The notes under the pieces were generated by a model, which saw only the letters and a list, made by a program, of their open reading frames with translations, did no database searches and was not told the DNA's origin. DNA of 64,000 bases from SIG455 sp045659025. GTDB taxonomy: Bacteria; Bacillota; Clostridia; UMGS1810. How positions within the stretch are numbered: the first letter of the stretch is position 1; each line of letters begins with the position of its first letter. Shown piece by piece: positions 15,450 to 25,441 of the stretch. The translations under genes were made by a program, and so were the position numbers. Location of the stretch: contig JAZOWA010000009.1 of NCBI GenBank assembly GCA_045659025.1, positions 16,005-80,004 of the forward strand. The letters are read 5' to 3'.

Positions 15450-15473
15450 TAGTTTTTTTCAAAATTTTTGTAT

Positions 15474-16262
15474 TTATTCTACTATATGGCATATCCCTTC
15501 AGGAGGGGCTACTTTCAGGGTTACGTCCCTGCCGAGACTGATGTCGCTTCTTGAAAAGATCTCTGCCGTTGTATTATATGCAATCTCAGGGGTGTTATTC
15601 TTCTCGCTCAAATGACCCAAGGTAATATGCTCTGTGCCCCACTTGACAAGCTGGGCTGCAAGATGGGATGCGTGCTCGTTGGAAAGATGGCCCTTTCTGC
15701 CTAAAATGCGTTTTTTAAGATAGGCAGGGTATGGACCGCATTTGAGCATATCCACATCGTGATTTGATTCTATAAGTACTGCGTGGCTCTTGCAGAGGTG
15801 CTTGAGCACGCCGTCGGTAATGCATCCAAGGTCGGTGGCTACGGAATAGTACTTACCGCCGAAGCGGAAGGTATATCCCACAGAATCCACCGCATCATGG
15901 GATGTGGAAAAAGAAAATACCTCTATATCCCCCACTGCGAATTTATCATTGGCATTAAAGGGGTGGAGAAGGTCTTCAAATATGAATCCCGTGATAGGCA
16001 TCACCTTATCTAAAGTGGACGGGGTGGCATACACGGGGATAGAAAAGTTACGACTCAAAGACCCCACACCGATGATATGGTCACGGTGTTCATGGGTGAT
16101 AAGTATTCCGTTTATCTCCGAGGGGTGTATACCTATCCGGGAAAGTGCTTCACTGATCTTTGATGCACTTGCGCCTGCATCTATAAGGAGATTGGTGGTG
16201 CCATCGGAAATAAAGGTACAGTTACCGCTACTGGAACTGAATAATGTGCAAAACTTTGGCAT
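15474..16262 (-). CDS. walJ: MBL-fold metallohydrolase, YycJ/WalJ type
   Basis: 262 residues. A metallo-beta-lactamase fold hydrolase of the WalJ/YycJ group, which acts on nucleic acids and in Bacillus is linked to cell-wall control and mismatch repair. The opening FCTLFSSSSGNCTFIS is characteristic, and the metal motif ITHEHRDHIIG (about residues 54-64) with later NHDVD and LGHLSEKNNT His residues completes two metal sites. In Bacillus it sits with walRK; here it follows murA with a TGATG overlap, so the two are coupled. Confidence 0.85.
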   Translation of the reverse strand: MPKFCTLFSSSSGNCTFISDGTTNLLIDAGASASKISEALSRIGIHPSEINGILITHEHRDHIIGVGSLSRNFSIPVYATPSTLDKVMPITGFIFEDLLHPFNANDKFAVGDIEVFSFSTSHDAVDSVGYTFRFGGKYYSVATDLGCITDGVLKHLCKSHAVLIESNHDVDMLKCGPYPAYLKKRILGRKGHLSNEHASHLAAQLVKWGTEHITLGHLSEKNNTPEIAYNTTAEIFSRSDISLGRDVTLKVAPPEGICHIVE

Positions 16263-17518
16263 CAGTCGTTTGTCCTCTTGATATCGGCGCCCAATGCAGA
16301 CAGTTTCTCAACTATTCGCTCATATCCCCTGTCAACGTGGCGGATATCGGATATCTCGCTCTCGCCGTCTGCGCAGAGAGCGGCAATCACCATACACGCA
16401 CCTGCTCTGAGGTCGGTAGCTCGGATATTGGCGCTCTGGAGCTTTGTACCGCCTTCCACAACCGCCATTCTGCCATCTACCGTGATATGGCAACCCATCT
16501 TCTCAAGCTCGCATATATACTGGAAGCGGTTATCCCACACACTCTCGGTAACAATGCTTGTACCATCAACTGTGGAAAGAAGTGCGACCATCTGGGGTTG
16601 AAGGTCTGTGGGGAAGCCGGGGTAAGGCAGAGTCTTTACATTTACTCTGTTCAAGGGTTTGTTGGCTACAACCCTGATCTCGTCATCACCTTCCCAAACC
16701 TCTATGCCCATCTCCACCATCTTGGCAGAGAGCACGTCCATATGCTTGGGGATGACATTTTTGATAACCACGTCACCGCGGGTAGCAGCAGCGGCTATCA
16801 TATATGTGCCCGCCTCTATCTGGTCGGGAATAACGGTGTAGGTGCCTCCGTGGAGGGACTTTACACCCTTGATTTTAATAACATCTGTACCTGCACCACG
16901 GATGTTGGCACCCATGGAGTTCAAGAAGTTGGCAACGTCAACCACGTGGGGCTCTTTTGCTGCGTTCTCAAGCACTGTATTGCCGGGGGCAAATACTGCG
17001 GCAAGCATAATATTGATAGTGGCACCTACGCTGGCAAAATCAAGATAAATCTGACCGCCATTTAAGCCTTCACCATCAGTTTCGATAAGACCATTGCGGA
17101 TATCAACGGTGCATCCTAAAGAACGGAATCCCTTGATATGAAGGTCTATGGGGCGAGTGCCGAAGTTACATCCGCCGGGGAGGGGCACTACTGCCTTGCG
17201 GAATCTGCCGAGGAGTGCACCAATAAGGTAGTATGATGCACGCATCTTCTTACACTTATCCTCATCTGCTATATAGGTGTTGAGGTTTCTGCAATCTATC
17301 TTATATGTGCCTGAACTTATACGGGTAACATCTCCGCCCAGAGACTCAATCATATCGGTAAGTACCCATACATCACTTATATCGGGTACGTTCTCCAATA
17401 TAACCTCATCCTCCACAAGAAGTGCTGCGCAAAGTATCGCTACCACCGCATTCTTGGCACCGCTTACTGAAACTTCTCCTGTAAGAGGTTTACCGCCTTT
17501 AACTATAAATTTCTCCAA
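16262..17518 (-). CDS. murA: UDP-N-acetylglucosamine 1-carboxyvinyltransferase
   Basis: 418 residues, family length. Transfers enolpyruvate from PEP to UDP-GlcNAc, the first committed step of peptidoglycan synthesis. The catalytic Cys is in PGGCNFGTRPIDLHIKG (about residue 117), the conserved Asp in FPTDLQPQ near 300, and VSGAKNA near the N-terminus. Fosfomycin-sensitive enzymes have this Cys. The start is TTG after a GGGGGGA site. Firmicutes often have two MurA copies and I cannot tell which this is. A weak promoter with a TACAAT box lies near 17560. Confidence 0.95.
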   Translation of the reverse strand: MEKFIVKGGKPLTGEVSVSGAKNAVVAILCAALLVEDEVILENVPDISDVWVLTDMIESLGGDVTRISSGTYKIDCRNLNTYIADEDKCKKMRASYYLIGALLGRFRKAVVPLPGGCNFGTRPIDLHIKGFRSLGCTVDIRNGLIETDGEGLNGGQIYLDFASVGATINIMLAAVFAPGNTVLENAAKEPHVVDVANFLNSMGANIRGAGTDVIKIKGVKSLHGGTYTVIPDQIEAGTYMIAAAATRGDVVIKNVIPKHMDVLSAKMVEMGIEVWEGDDEIRVVANKPLNRVNVKTLPYPGFPTDLQPQMVALLSTVDGTSIVTESVWDNRFQYICELEKMGCHITVDGRMAVVEGGTKLQSANIRATDLRAGACMVIAALCADGESEISDIRHVDRGYERIVEKLSALGADIKRTND

Positions 17519-17606
17519 TATTATCCCCCCGCATACATCAGGTGTTTATATCAATTACGGTACTTATATTGTACCACGGATTTGGTTTTTTGAAAAGGAT
17601 TATTTT

Positions 17607-18845
17607 TTACATGCTCTTAACTTTCAAACGCACCGCATTGAGTGCGTTTTTCACGGTCACCCGTCTTATACGGTCACGACTGCCTGTAAGGGTGAGTCGC
17701 TTAACCTCGGTGTCACCGTCTTTACTTGCAATACCCACATACACAAGACCAACGGGTTTCTCCGCTGTGCCTCCGCCGGGGCCTGCGATACCCGTGGTGC
17801 TTACCGCTATGTCTGCACCCGACACCTTGAGCAAACCCTCTGCCATCTCTCTGGCGGTCTGCTCACTTACTGCGCCGAATTCAGCCAATGTATCTGACGA
17901 AACGCCAAGAAGCTTAATCTTCATATCGTTACTATAGGTGATGACGCCCATTTCGTAAAACTCTGATATGCCTGGTACTGAGGTGAGGTACTCGCCTACC
18001 ATACCGCCTGTGCAGGACTCTGCGGTGGCAATCTTAAGATTCTTTTCCTTCAGAAGTTTATACACACTATCCTGAAGTTCCTCCTTGCCGTAGCCGTAGA
18101 TTATATCCCCTGCGATTTCCTCTATCTTTCTCTCAACGGGATCAAAACGGCTATCCGCTTCCGCTTTGGTCTTTGCCATCGTGGTAAGGCGGAGCATTAC
18201 TCCCGAATCCTTGGCATAGGGTGCGATGGTGGGATCGGTCTGATGCTCCATAACAGGTGAAAGCATTTCCTCAAGTCTTGACTCGCCTACGCCGAAGGTG
18301 TTAATCTCCCGTGAAAAAAGCACATCCTCGGACATGGCACGGAAATACGGGAACACACCCTCATCAAACATGGGTTTCATCTCAAAGGGCGGGCCCGGAA
18401 GGAATACCGCAATCTTGCCGTCTGCCTCCACTATACCGCCGGGAGCGGTGCCGTGGTCATTGGCAAGGATTATGCAACCCTTCGGCATATCTGCCTGCTT
18501 GAAATTTGACGAAACCATATCTCTGCCGAGGCGCTTGAAATAATCGGTGATACGCCTCTCGCTCTCCTCATCACGCACTAAGGGCAGATTAAAATACTCT
18601 GCCACGGTCTCCTTGGTGATATCATCTGCCGTGGGGCCGAGTCCGCCCGTGAGGATTACTATATCGCATCTTTCAAATGCATTGGAAATTGCAGAAAGCA
18701 ATCTGTCGTGATTATCGCCCACCGTGGTCTGGTAATACACACTTATCCCCAATGATGCAAGCTGAGTAGAAAGGTACTGGGCATTGGTATTTACAATCTC
18801 ACCGAGAAGTATCTCGGTGCCGACGGATATGAGCTCTGCAATCAT
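17607..18845 (-). CDS. cinA: CinA-family competence/damage-inducible protein, NMN deamidase
   Basis: 412 residues, two domains. Residues 1-170 form the MoCF-like domain with LTGGLGPTADDITKETVAEY; the C-terminal 160 residues form the pyridine nucleotide deamidase domain with TAESCTGGMV and STTGIAGPGGGT. It recycles nicotinamide mononucleotide and is in some species tied to transformation. No recA follows here. It is last in metG-nifS-thiI-cinA, 9 nt after thiI. Confidence 0.94.
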   Translation of the reverse strand: MIAELISVGTEILLGEIVNTNAQYLSTQLASLGISVYYQTTVGDNHDRLLSAISNAFERCDIVILTGGLGPTADDITKETVAEYFNLPLVRDEESERRITDYFKRLGRDMVSSNFKQADMPKGCIILANDHGTAPGGIVEADGKIAVFLPGPPFEMKPMFDEGVFPYFRAMSEDVLFSREINTFGVGESRLEEMLSPVMEHQTDPTIAPYAKDSGVMLRLTTMAKTKAEADSRFDPVERKIEEIAGDIIYGYGKEELQDSVYKLLKEKNLKIATAESCTGGMVGEYLTSVPGISEFYEMGVITYSNDMKIKLLGVSSDTLAEFGAVSEQTAREMAEGLLKVSGADIAVSTTGIAGPGGGTAEKPVGLVYVGIASKDGDTEVKRLTLTGSRDRIRRVTVKNALNAVRLKVKSM

Positions 18846-18854
18846 ACTATCACC

Positions 18855-20021
18855 TCAGACAATTATAGTCTCCACTCCTGCTACTGCCTCGTCTATCAGG
18901 GTCTCACAATCTAAAAGCTCCTGATATTTAAGCACCTTGTCCAGTCTTGGCTTGGTGCTGGGACGTTTGGGGGTGAACACAGTACAACAATCCTCATAGG
19001 GAAGGATTGATGTCTCAAATGTGCCAATCTCTCTGGCAATATCTACAATATCGGTCTTATCCATACCTATAAGGGGACGGAAGACCGGCATATCAACCGC
19101 ATCATTTGTAACCGCAAGGGCGTGGATGGTCTGGCTGGCAACCTGACCGAGACTTTCGCCTGTAACCAAGGCATCACAACCGTTATTCCTTGCAATCTTC
19201 TCGGCTATTGCCATCATGAATCTGCGCATAATAAGGGTGAGATATTCCTCGGGGCACTTATCGCGTATCTGCAGTTGGATTTCTGTGAAGGGAACAACGT
19301 GTACCTTCATTTTGCCCGAATACTCGGAAACAATCCCTGCAAGTTTCAAAACCTTGTCCTTGGCACGGTCGCTGGTGTAGGGGTAACTGAAAAAGTGGAT
19401 TGCCTCAAGGGCTACACCGCGTTTGGCTATCATATATGCCGCAACGGGACTGTCAATACCACCCGAAAGCAGAAGGGCCGCTTTACCGCCCGTACCCACA
19501 GGCATACCGCCTATACCCTTGACTCTGCCCGTATGAACGAAGGCATTGTCATCACGGATTTCCGCATGGACAACCACGTCGGGATTGTGCACATCCACCT
19601 TGATGTGCGGATAATTATCCAATATGAAACCGCCCACTTCATCACAAATCTCGGGGGATTTCAAGGGGAATTTCTTATCTGATCTCTTTGCCTCTACCTT
19701 AAAGGTCTTGGCCTCTTTGAGAGCATCGCCTATACACTCGGGTATGGCAGAGAATATACCCTCCATACTCTTATCCGTCTTATACGCCATAACGATTGAC
19801 ACTATACCGAATATCTTGGTGAGCTTCTCGTATATGGAATCGGTCTGCTCGTCGCCCTCGGCGGGTTCTATATAAATAGTGGCCTGGGATTTATAAATCT
19901 TGTATGCTCCCTCGTTGCGCAGGCGGTAACGGATGTTACGGATGAGGGCATCCTCAAATATGGGACGGTTCTGTCCTTTAAGTATTATCTCGCCGTAGCG
20001 CACAAGTAAAACTCTGTCCAT
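18855..20021 (-). CDS. thiI: tRNA 4-thiouridine synthetase ThiI
   Basis: 388 residues, the Firmicute length without a C-terminal rhodanese domain. Uses ATP to activate U8 of tRNA and accept persulfide sulfur. N-terminal ferredoxin-like region, THUMP domain about residues 60-165, PP-loop LLSGGIDSPVAAYM near 185. Lacking rhodanese, it must take sulfur directly from a partner; the cysteine desulfurase gene 14 nt upstream in the operon is the obvious donor, as in the NifZ-ThiI pair of Bacillus. Confidence 0.95.
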   Translation of the reverse strand: MDRVLLVRYGEIILKGQNRPIFEDALIRNIRYRLRNEGAYKIYKSQATIYIEPAEGDEQTDSIYEKLTKIFGIVSIVMAYKTDKSMEGIFSAIPECIGDALKEAKTFKVEAKRSDKKFPLKSPEICDEVGGFILDNYPHIKVDVHNPDVVVHAEIRDDNAFVHTGRVKGIGGMPVGTGGKAALLLSGGIDSPVAAYMIAKRGVALEAIHFFSYPYTSDRAKDKVLKLAGIVSEYSGKMKVHVVPFTEIQLQIRDKCPEEYLTLIMRRFMMAIAEKIARNNGCDALVTGESLGQVASQTIHALAVTNDAVDMPVFRPLIGMDKTDIVDIAREIGTFETSILPYEDCCTVFTPKRPSTKPRLDKVLKYQELLDCETLIDEAVAGVETIIV

Positions 20022-20034
20022 ATCAAATCTCCTG

Positions 20035-21177
20035 TTATCTCATAATGGCACGCAGAATGGGTATCTGCTCTGCCAGCACGCTGAATACTTCCTCCGCTTC
20101 ATCCACGGTGTTCTCCCCGCAGAAGGAAAAACGGATTGCGCTGTCAATGACCTTATCCTTAACCCCCATAGCAGTAAGCACGTGGCTACGACCTTTTTTG
20201 TGCGAAGAGCAAGCCGAGCCGGAGGATACATAGATGCCCTTATCCTCAAGCACGTGGAGGAGCACCTCAGACCTTACACCCGTAAAGGACACATTAAGCA
20301 CGGAAGGGCTGCTATCCTCGGGGGAGTTTATGGATATATCACCGAAGTTATCTTTTATCTTACCTGCAAGATAAGTCTTAACCGCCATCATATTGGCGAT
20401 GTTTTTATCAAGGTTAATTGCAATTTCATCTGCCGCAACGGCAAAACCTGCAATACCCGACACGTTCTCTGTGGAAGAACGAAGTCCGCCCTCCTGACCG
20501 CCACCATAGATAGTGGGAAGGATTCGCACACCCTTCTTTACATAAAGGGCACCCACTCCCTTGGGGCCGTGTACTTTATGGGCTGATATTGAAAGCAGGT
20601 CTGCACCAAGCTTCTTAACCGACACAGGTGTCTTACCATAGGACTGCACCGCATCCACGTGGAGCACCGCCCCTGCCTTATGCACCATATCTGCGATATG
20701 GGCAATCGGCTCTATAGTGCCCACCTCGTTATTGATATGCATACAGCTGACTAAAAGCGCACCCTTGGAGAGTTCTGCCCCAAGTGCATCAAGGTCAACC
20801 CTGCCACATCCGTCAACACCCACATACACCGCCTCAAAGCCTTCACCTTCCAAATACTTAAAGGCCTCAAGCACCGCAGGATGCTCAATAGCGGTGGTGA
20901 TGATTCTGTTGCCTTTGCGACGATTGGCACGGCAATAGCCGATAATCCCCAGATTGTCACTTTCTGTACCGCCTGAGGTGAAGATTATCTCATCGGGATT
21001 AGCACCTATACTTTTGGCAATTCTATGGCGGCTATCGGTGATAAGGTCCTCTGCCGCCTTACCCATTCTGTGAAGGGATGAGGGGTTGGCATACACCGAT
21101 TTCATCGTATCTGCAACTGCACGGCACACGTCTGCCGACGGTGCCGTGGTTGAACTGTTATCAAAATATATACTCAT
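20035..21177 (-). CDS. cysteine desulfurase, NifS/NifZ type
   Basis: 380 residues. PLP enzyme that releases sulfur from cysteine as an enzyme-bound persulfide. The PLP lysine is in SISAHKVHGPKGVGALY near residue 200, and the catalytic Cys in SSGSACSSHKKGRSHVL near 325. It is probably dedicated to ThiI, the next gene. I start at MSIYFDNSSTT (21177) by family alignment; an ATG 7 codons earlier lies inside metG. Neither has a good binding site, so translation may be coupled to metG, whose stop is 2 nt away. Confidence 0.93.
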   Translation of the reverse strand: MSIYFDNSSTTAPSADVCRAVADTMKSVYANPSSLHRMGKAAEDLITDSRHRIAKSIGANPDEIIFTSGGTESDNLGIIGYCRANRRKGNRIITTAIEHPAVLEAFKYLEGEGFEAVYVGVDGCGRVDLDALGAELSKGALLVSCMHINNEVGTIEPIAHIADMVHKAGAVLHVDAVQSYGKTPVSVKKLGADLLSISAHKVHGPKGVGALYVKKGVRILPTIYGGGQEGGLRSSTENVSGIAGFAVAADEIAINLDKNIANMMAVKTYLAGKIKDNFGDISINSPEDSSPSVLNVSFTGVRSEVLLHVLEDKGIYVSSGSACSSHKKGRSHVLTAMGVKDKVIDSAIRFSFCGENTVDEAEEVFSVLAEQIPILRAIMR

Positions 21178-21178
21178 A

Positions 21179-23113
21179 TTATTTAATGACTGCGCCATCG
21201 GGGATATAATCGGGCACTGTCACAACGGCAAGCTTGCCATCGCAGGAGGCCGCAAGTACCATACCCTCGGAAAGAACGCCACGGAGTTTGACGGGTTTTA
21301 AGTTAGTAACTACCGCCACCTTCTTGCCCACAAGCTCTTCGGGTTTATAGTATTTGGCAATACCTGATACTATCTGGCGCACCTCGTCACCGATTTTAAT
21401 CTTGGATACGAGGAGTTTATCTGCGCCCTCTACATTTGCAGATTCAAGCACGATACCGACCTTCATCTCTGCCTTGGCAAAATCCTCTATAGAGATGTAT
21501 TCAGGTTCTTTCGTCTCCTCTGCCTTCTCTTCCTTAGCGGGTTCTTTCTTCGCTTCATTCTCGGCAAAGATTTCATCGAGTTTCTTCTTCTCGTCTATAC
21601 GGGCAAAGAGCATCTCTGCCTTGCCTACGGTAATCTCGCCTGACTGATTGAAGGATGCAAGGGATTCCACATCACTTGCCTTGGCACCGCACTGTGCGAT
21701 AATCTTATCTGCGGTATCGGGCATAAAGGGATATACCAACGCACCGATAAAGCGGATTGCCTCTAAAAGATTATAGAGAACTGTGCTGAGTCTGTCACTC
21801 TTTGCCTCGTCCTTGGCAAGTGCCCAGGGCTCGGTCTCGTCAATATATTTATTGCATCTTCTTGCCAATGCAATAATCTCTTCCAATGCGTCTGCCACAC
21901 GGAATTCATCCATCTTGGCGCATACATTATCACGGGTAGCAAGAGCGAATTCTACTACTTCGCTATCCACCGCTTCGGTGACACCCTTGTATTCTACCTT
22001 GCCGCCGAAATACTTATCTGCCATCGCCACTGTGCGATTTACAAGGTTGCCGAGGGTATTGGCAAGGTCTGCATTATATCTTGCGATTATATTCTCGTAT
22101 GTGATAGTACCATCCTGGGCATAGGGCATCTCGCGGAGCACATAGTAACGTACCGCATCAACACCGAAATGACGGGTAAGGTCGTCTGCATATATAACGT
22201 TGCCCTTGGATTTACTCATCTTATCTGCACCGAAAAGGAGCCAGGGATGACCAAACACCTTCTTGGGCAAAGGCTCACCCATAGCCATAAGCATAATGGG
22301 CCAGTAGATAGTGTGGAAACGGAGAATGTCCTTACCGATGATATGAACATCTGCGGGCCAGTATTTATTATAAAGCTCGCCCTTACCGTCGGGGGAATAG
22401 CCCAAAGCGGTGATGTAGTTGGAAAGGGCATCTATCCACACGTAAATTACGTGGTTATCATCAAATGTAACGGGTACGCCCCACTTGAATGTGGAACGGG
22501 ATACACAAAGATCCTGAAGTCCGGGTTTAAGGAAGTTATTTACCATTTCCTTTTTGCGGGATTCAGGCTGGATGAAATCGGGGTTGTCCTCAATATGCTT
22601 CATAAGGGCATCCTGATACTTGCTCATCTTAAAGAAGTATGCTTCTTCACTCGCTTCCTTAACGGGACGTCCGCAATCAGGGCACACACCATCTGTAATC
22701 TGTGTGTCGGTAAAGAAGGATTCACAGGGCACGCAGTACCATCCTTCGTATTTGCCCTTATAGATATCGCCCTGCTCATAAAGCTTGGTAAATATCTTCT
22801 GCACGGATGCTACGTGCTCATCATCTGTGGTGCGGATGAATTTATCATAACTGGAATTCATAAGATCCCAGATACCCTTAATCTCGCCTGCAACGGAATC
22901 AACATACGCCTTGGGGGTGATGCCCTGCTCCTTTGCAATATCTTCAATCTTCTGGCCATGCTCGTCTGTGCCTGTAAGGAAGAACACATCATAGCCCATA
23001 CGGCGTTTGTATCTTGCGATGGCATCAGTAAGTACCACCTCATAGGTGTTGCCTATATGGGGTTTACGGGATGTGTAAGCAATGGCGGTAGTGATATAAA
23101 ATTTCTCTTTCAA
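21179..23113 (-). CDS. metG: methionyl-tRNA synthetase
   Basis: 644 residues. Charges tRNA-Met. HIGH variant HIGN near residue 20, a CVPCESFF...CPDCGRP zinc knuckle near 125-145, and KMSKSKGN near 298. Residues about 535-644 form the EMAPII-like tRNA-binding domain (DFAKAEMKVGIVLE...VTNLKPVKLRG), joined by a Lys/Glu-rich linker. I choose TTG 23113, 10 nt after GAGG; a GTG at 23122 is possible but is only 2-3 nt from that site. First of the metG-nifS-thiI-cinA group. Confidence 0.96.
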   Translation of the reverse strand: MKEKFYITTAIAYTSRKPHIGNTYEVVLTDAIARYKRRMGYDVFFLTGTDEHGQKIEDIAKEQGITPKAYVDSVAGEIKGIWDLMNSSYDKFIRTTDDEHVASVQKIFTKLYEQGDIYKGKYEGWYCVPCESFFTDTQITDGVCPDCGRPVKEASEEAYFFKMSKYQDALMKHIEDNPDFIQPESRKKEMVNNFLKPGLQDLCVSRSTFKWGVPVTFDDNHVIYVWIDALSNYITALGYSPDGKGELYNKYWPADVHIIGKDILRFHTIYWPIMLMAMGEPLPKKVFGHPWLLFGADKMSKSKGNVIYADDLTRHFGVDAVRYYVLREMPYAQDGTITYENIIARYNADLANTLGNLVNRTVAMADKYFGGKVEYKGVTEAVDSEVVEFALATRDNVCAKMDEFRVADALEEIIALARRCNKYIDETEPWALAKDEAKSDRLSTVLYNLLEAIRFIGALVYPFMPDTADKIIAQCGAKASDVESLASFNQSGEITVGKAEMLFARIDEKKKLDEIFAENEAKKEPAKEEKAEETKEPEYISIEDFAKAEMKVGIVLESANVEGADKLLVSKIKIGDEVRQIVSGIAKYYKPEELVGKKVAVVTNLKPVKLRGVLSEGMVLAASCDGKLAVVTVPDYIPDGAVIK

Positions 23114-23229
23114 AGTATTCACGTCCTCAATAAAAAATTGTTGCCCAAACCGCATTGGAAAAGGGATTTGCCAATATCCAATCTGCGATTTGACATACCT
23201 TGCGCATTGTAATATAATCTACATATACG

Positions 23230-23238
23230 ATTATATCA
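23230..23238 (-). promoter_or_regulatory. metG promoter, extended -10
   Basis: TGATATAAT on the minus strand (-10 at 23230-23235). The -35 box is poor, as expected of extended -10 promoters. The leader of about 100 nt shows no T-box sequence. Confidence 0.55.
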
Positions 23239-23350
23239 TATTTTTCTGAAAAATCTACCGATTTTTCATATTTTAGGAAACTTTTTTGCGTTTTTTTCGT
23301 CTTAATGATAAAGGGGTTAATATCCAAACACCCGAAGAAAGGATGATAGT

Positions 23351-25387
23351 ATGAAGAAATTTGTCTCCCTATTGCTCGTTGTGCTAATGATTCTGTGCCA
23401 GTTTTCCGTGGCAAGTGCCGATAATGGCGATGAGGTGGCTCATCTCATATTGGCGGTCAAGGATAAGTTTGGCATTGACGACAATGAGTTCGTATTTGAC
23501 ACCTATAACAAGAACGATTACAACGGCAGGGTGTCTTATTATTTGAGTTGGAAGAGCAAGGATTCTTCAGACTACTCCTTCTCCCCCTACATATCAGCCA
23601 ACATCGGTCAGGACGGTGAGGTGGAGTATTACCGCATCAGCAGGCAGACCGACGGAGAATACACTCTGCCAAAATTCACCCATGAGGAAATTATAGAAAA
23701 GGCTTCTACCTATGCAAAGAAGGTATCCCCCGCAAGGGCCGATCGCACAGGTGAGGCGGTGCTAACAAACGATACTATCCCCTCCGTTACATTTGAAAGA
23801 GTGGAAAACGGCATACCCGTATCTGGGGATAGCATACAGATAGAGATGAGTCCTGAGGATCTGTCACTTATTAGTTATTCTTGCCAATGGACCGATGCGA
23901 CCTTCCCTGCGCCTGATGGCATCATAAGCAAAGACGAGGCAAAAGACGCCTACAAGACACAAGTGGGCTACGAATTGCTCTATAACATAATCACCAAAAA
24001 TCACAAAGTGGACAGAATATATCTCTCCTATGCATCCAGGCACACCTCTGCCGCCATTGATGCCTTCACGGGCGAGGCGGTGATTCCGTCGGGAGCGGTA
24101 TTCACATACGCTTCAGGAGCAATGGCAGACAAGGCGGAAGCAGAAGAATCCGTTAATGCCACCCTTTCCCCTGAGGAGATTCAGTTGGTGAAAGACATCA
24201 ACAAGATGATTACCAAGGAGGACCTTGAAAAGCTCATAAGAGATATCCCGGAGCTTAACATCCCCACGGATTCATACACAGAAGGCTTCTCCGTAAACCG
24301 CAATAAATACGGTGACTACCTTGCCCGAATCCGATTCAGCGCAGAGGATAAAGAGAACTACTACAATGCCAATGCTACCGTGGATGCAAAGACCAAGGAA
24401 TTGCAATCCTTTAACCAGTACCGCAAGCCCATAGAGGATGCAAAGCCATACCCCACCGAGCAGGCTAAGGCAACTGCAGAGAAGTTCCTTGCCAAGTATT
24501 TCGGTGATAAGTTTGCTCTCACCCGACCTGATTTTTATATAGGCAATGCACCTGAGTACAGCTTCACCTATGACAGATACGAAGGCGGTATCCGGGTAAA
24601 CGGAGATGGCCTGAGGGTAGGCATTGATTCATCAAGGGGTGAGATATCCGACATAAGCGTTATGTGGGCGGATGTGGAATTCCCCTCTGCCGACAAGGTG
24701 CTTCCCATAGAGAGCATTTATGACAAGGTGCTCACAGAAGTCAATTTCCGTCTGCAGTATGTCACAAGCAGTGAATACATCTACAACGAAAGTGGCAAGA
24801 GAGAGAAGATTATATACAAGGCAGCCCTTCTCTACTCCCCTGCAGAAAAGCCCATATACAATGCAGAAAGTGGCAGGGCGATAAATCGTCAGGGTGTGGA
24901 GATTCAGGAGAAATACATCCCCTATACTGATCTTAACGGTCACTACAGTGACGAAGCGGCGACAGCCCTTGCCCGTATGGGTATATACTTTGAAGGTGGC
25001 AAGTTAGAACCTGATAAAGATATTTCCCAAGAGGAATTTTTGAAGTTTGTTTATATCGGAGTTATGGGCAGATATTTCAACACCTATGAGGATATGTACC
25101 GCTCCCTCATCCGTGAGAAAATCATAGCAGAATCCGACATCGGCATTCCCCCCACAAGAGCAGAAGCCATAAGGATCATAGTAGATGCAATGGGATTTGG
25201 AGATGCGGCAAACATAAAGGGGATTTACAAGAATGTCTTTACTGATATTGAAGAATCTTATGTGGGATATATAGCCATAGCAGGCGGTCTCGGCATAATA
25301 AATACATCTCCTGATATATTCCGCGCAAATGATATTATGACACGGGGCGAAGCGGTGACCGTGATACACAATTATCTCTCAAAATAG
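23351..25387 (+). CDS. secreted YcdB/PepSY-repeat protein with C-terminal SLH-like region
   Basis: 678 residues. Signal peptide MKKFVSLLLVVLMILCQFSV with cleavage near SVASA-D. The middle consists of two similar halves (about 35-270 and 290-520), each ending in PepSY-like units; compare ERVENGIPVSGDSIQIEMSP with DRYEGGIRVNGDGLRVGID. This resembles YcdB/YcdC proteins, whose function is unclear. The last 140 residues have SLH-type motifs (YTDLNGHYSDEAATALARMG; FRANDIMTRGEAVTVI), suggesting attachment to the cell wall, with a degenerate middle unit. AAAGGATG precedes the ATG. It is monocistronic, convergent with the ger operon. Confidence 0.82.
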   Translation: MKKFVSLLLVVLMILCQFSVASADNGDEVAHLILAVKDKFGIDDNEFVFDTYNKNDYNGRVSYYLSWKSKDSSDYSFSPYISANIGQDGEVEYYRISRQTDGEYTLPKFTHEEIIEKASTYAKKVSPARADRTGEAVLTNDTIPSVTFERVENGIPVSGDSIQIEMSPEDLSLISYSCQWTDATFPAPDGIISKDEAKDAYKTQVGYELLYNIITKNHKVDRIYLSYASRHTSAAIDAFTGEAVIPSGAVFTYASGAMADKAEAEESVNATLSPEEIQLVKDINKMITKEDLEKLIRDIPELNIPTDSYTEGFSVNRNKYGDYLARIRFSAEDKENYYNANATVDAKTKELQSFNQYRKPIEDAKPYPTEQAKATAEKFLAKYFGDKFALTRPDFYIGNAPEYSFTYDRYEGGIRVNGDGLRVGIDSSRGEISDISVMWADVEFPSADKVLPIESIYDKVLTEVNFRLQYVTSSEYIYNESGKREKIIYKAALLYSPAEKPIYNAESGRAINRQGVEIQEKYIPYTDLNGHYSDEAATALARMGIYFEGGKLEPDKDISQEEFLKFVYIGVMGRYFNTYEDMYRSLIREKIIAESDIGIPPTRAEAIRIIVDAMGFGDAANIKGIYKNVFTDIEESYVGYIAIAGGLGIINTSPDIFRANDIMTRGEAVTVIHNYLSK

Positions 25388-25404
25388 TTTCAACAAAGCA
25401 CATC

Positions 25405-25435
25405 AAACACAGACGGAAAACCGTCTGTGTTTTTT
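25405..25435 (+). terminator. terminator after the YcdB/SLH gene
   Basis: AAACACAGACGG (25405-25416), loop AAAA and CCGTCTGTGTTT (25421-25432) with a T run. The A-rich other side could also stop the facing ger transcript. Confidence 0.9.
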
Positions 25436-25441
25436 GTTTGC

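Noticed and set aside
16244..17065. Long open frame of 273 codons antisense to murA
   Set aside because: It is the mirror of a well-conserved gene, has no ribosome binding site and no recognisable protein motif.
22169..23212. 347-codon open frame antisense to metG
   Set aside because: Shadow of metG: low-complexity hydrophobic product, no start signals, and it crosses the metG start region.
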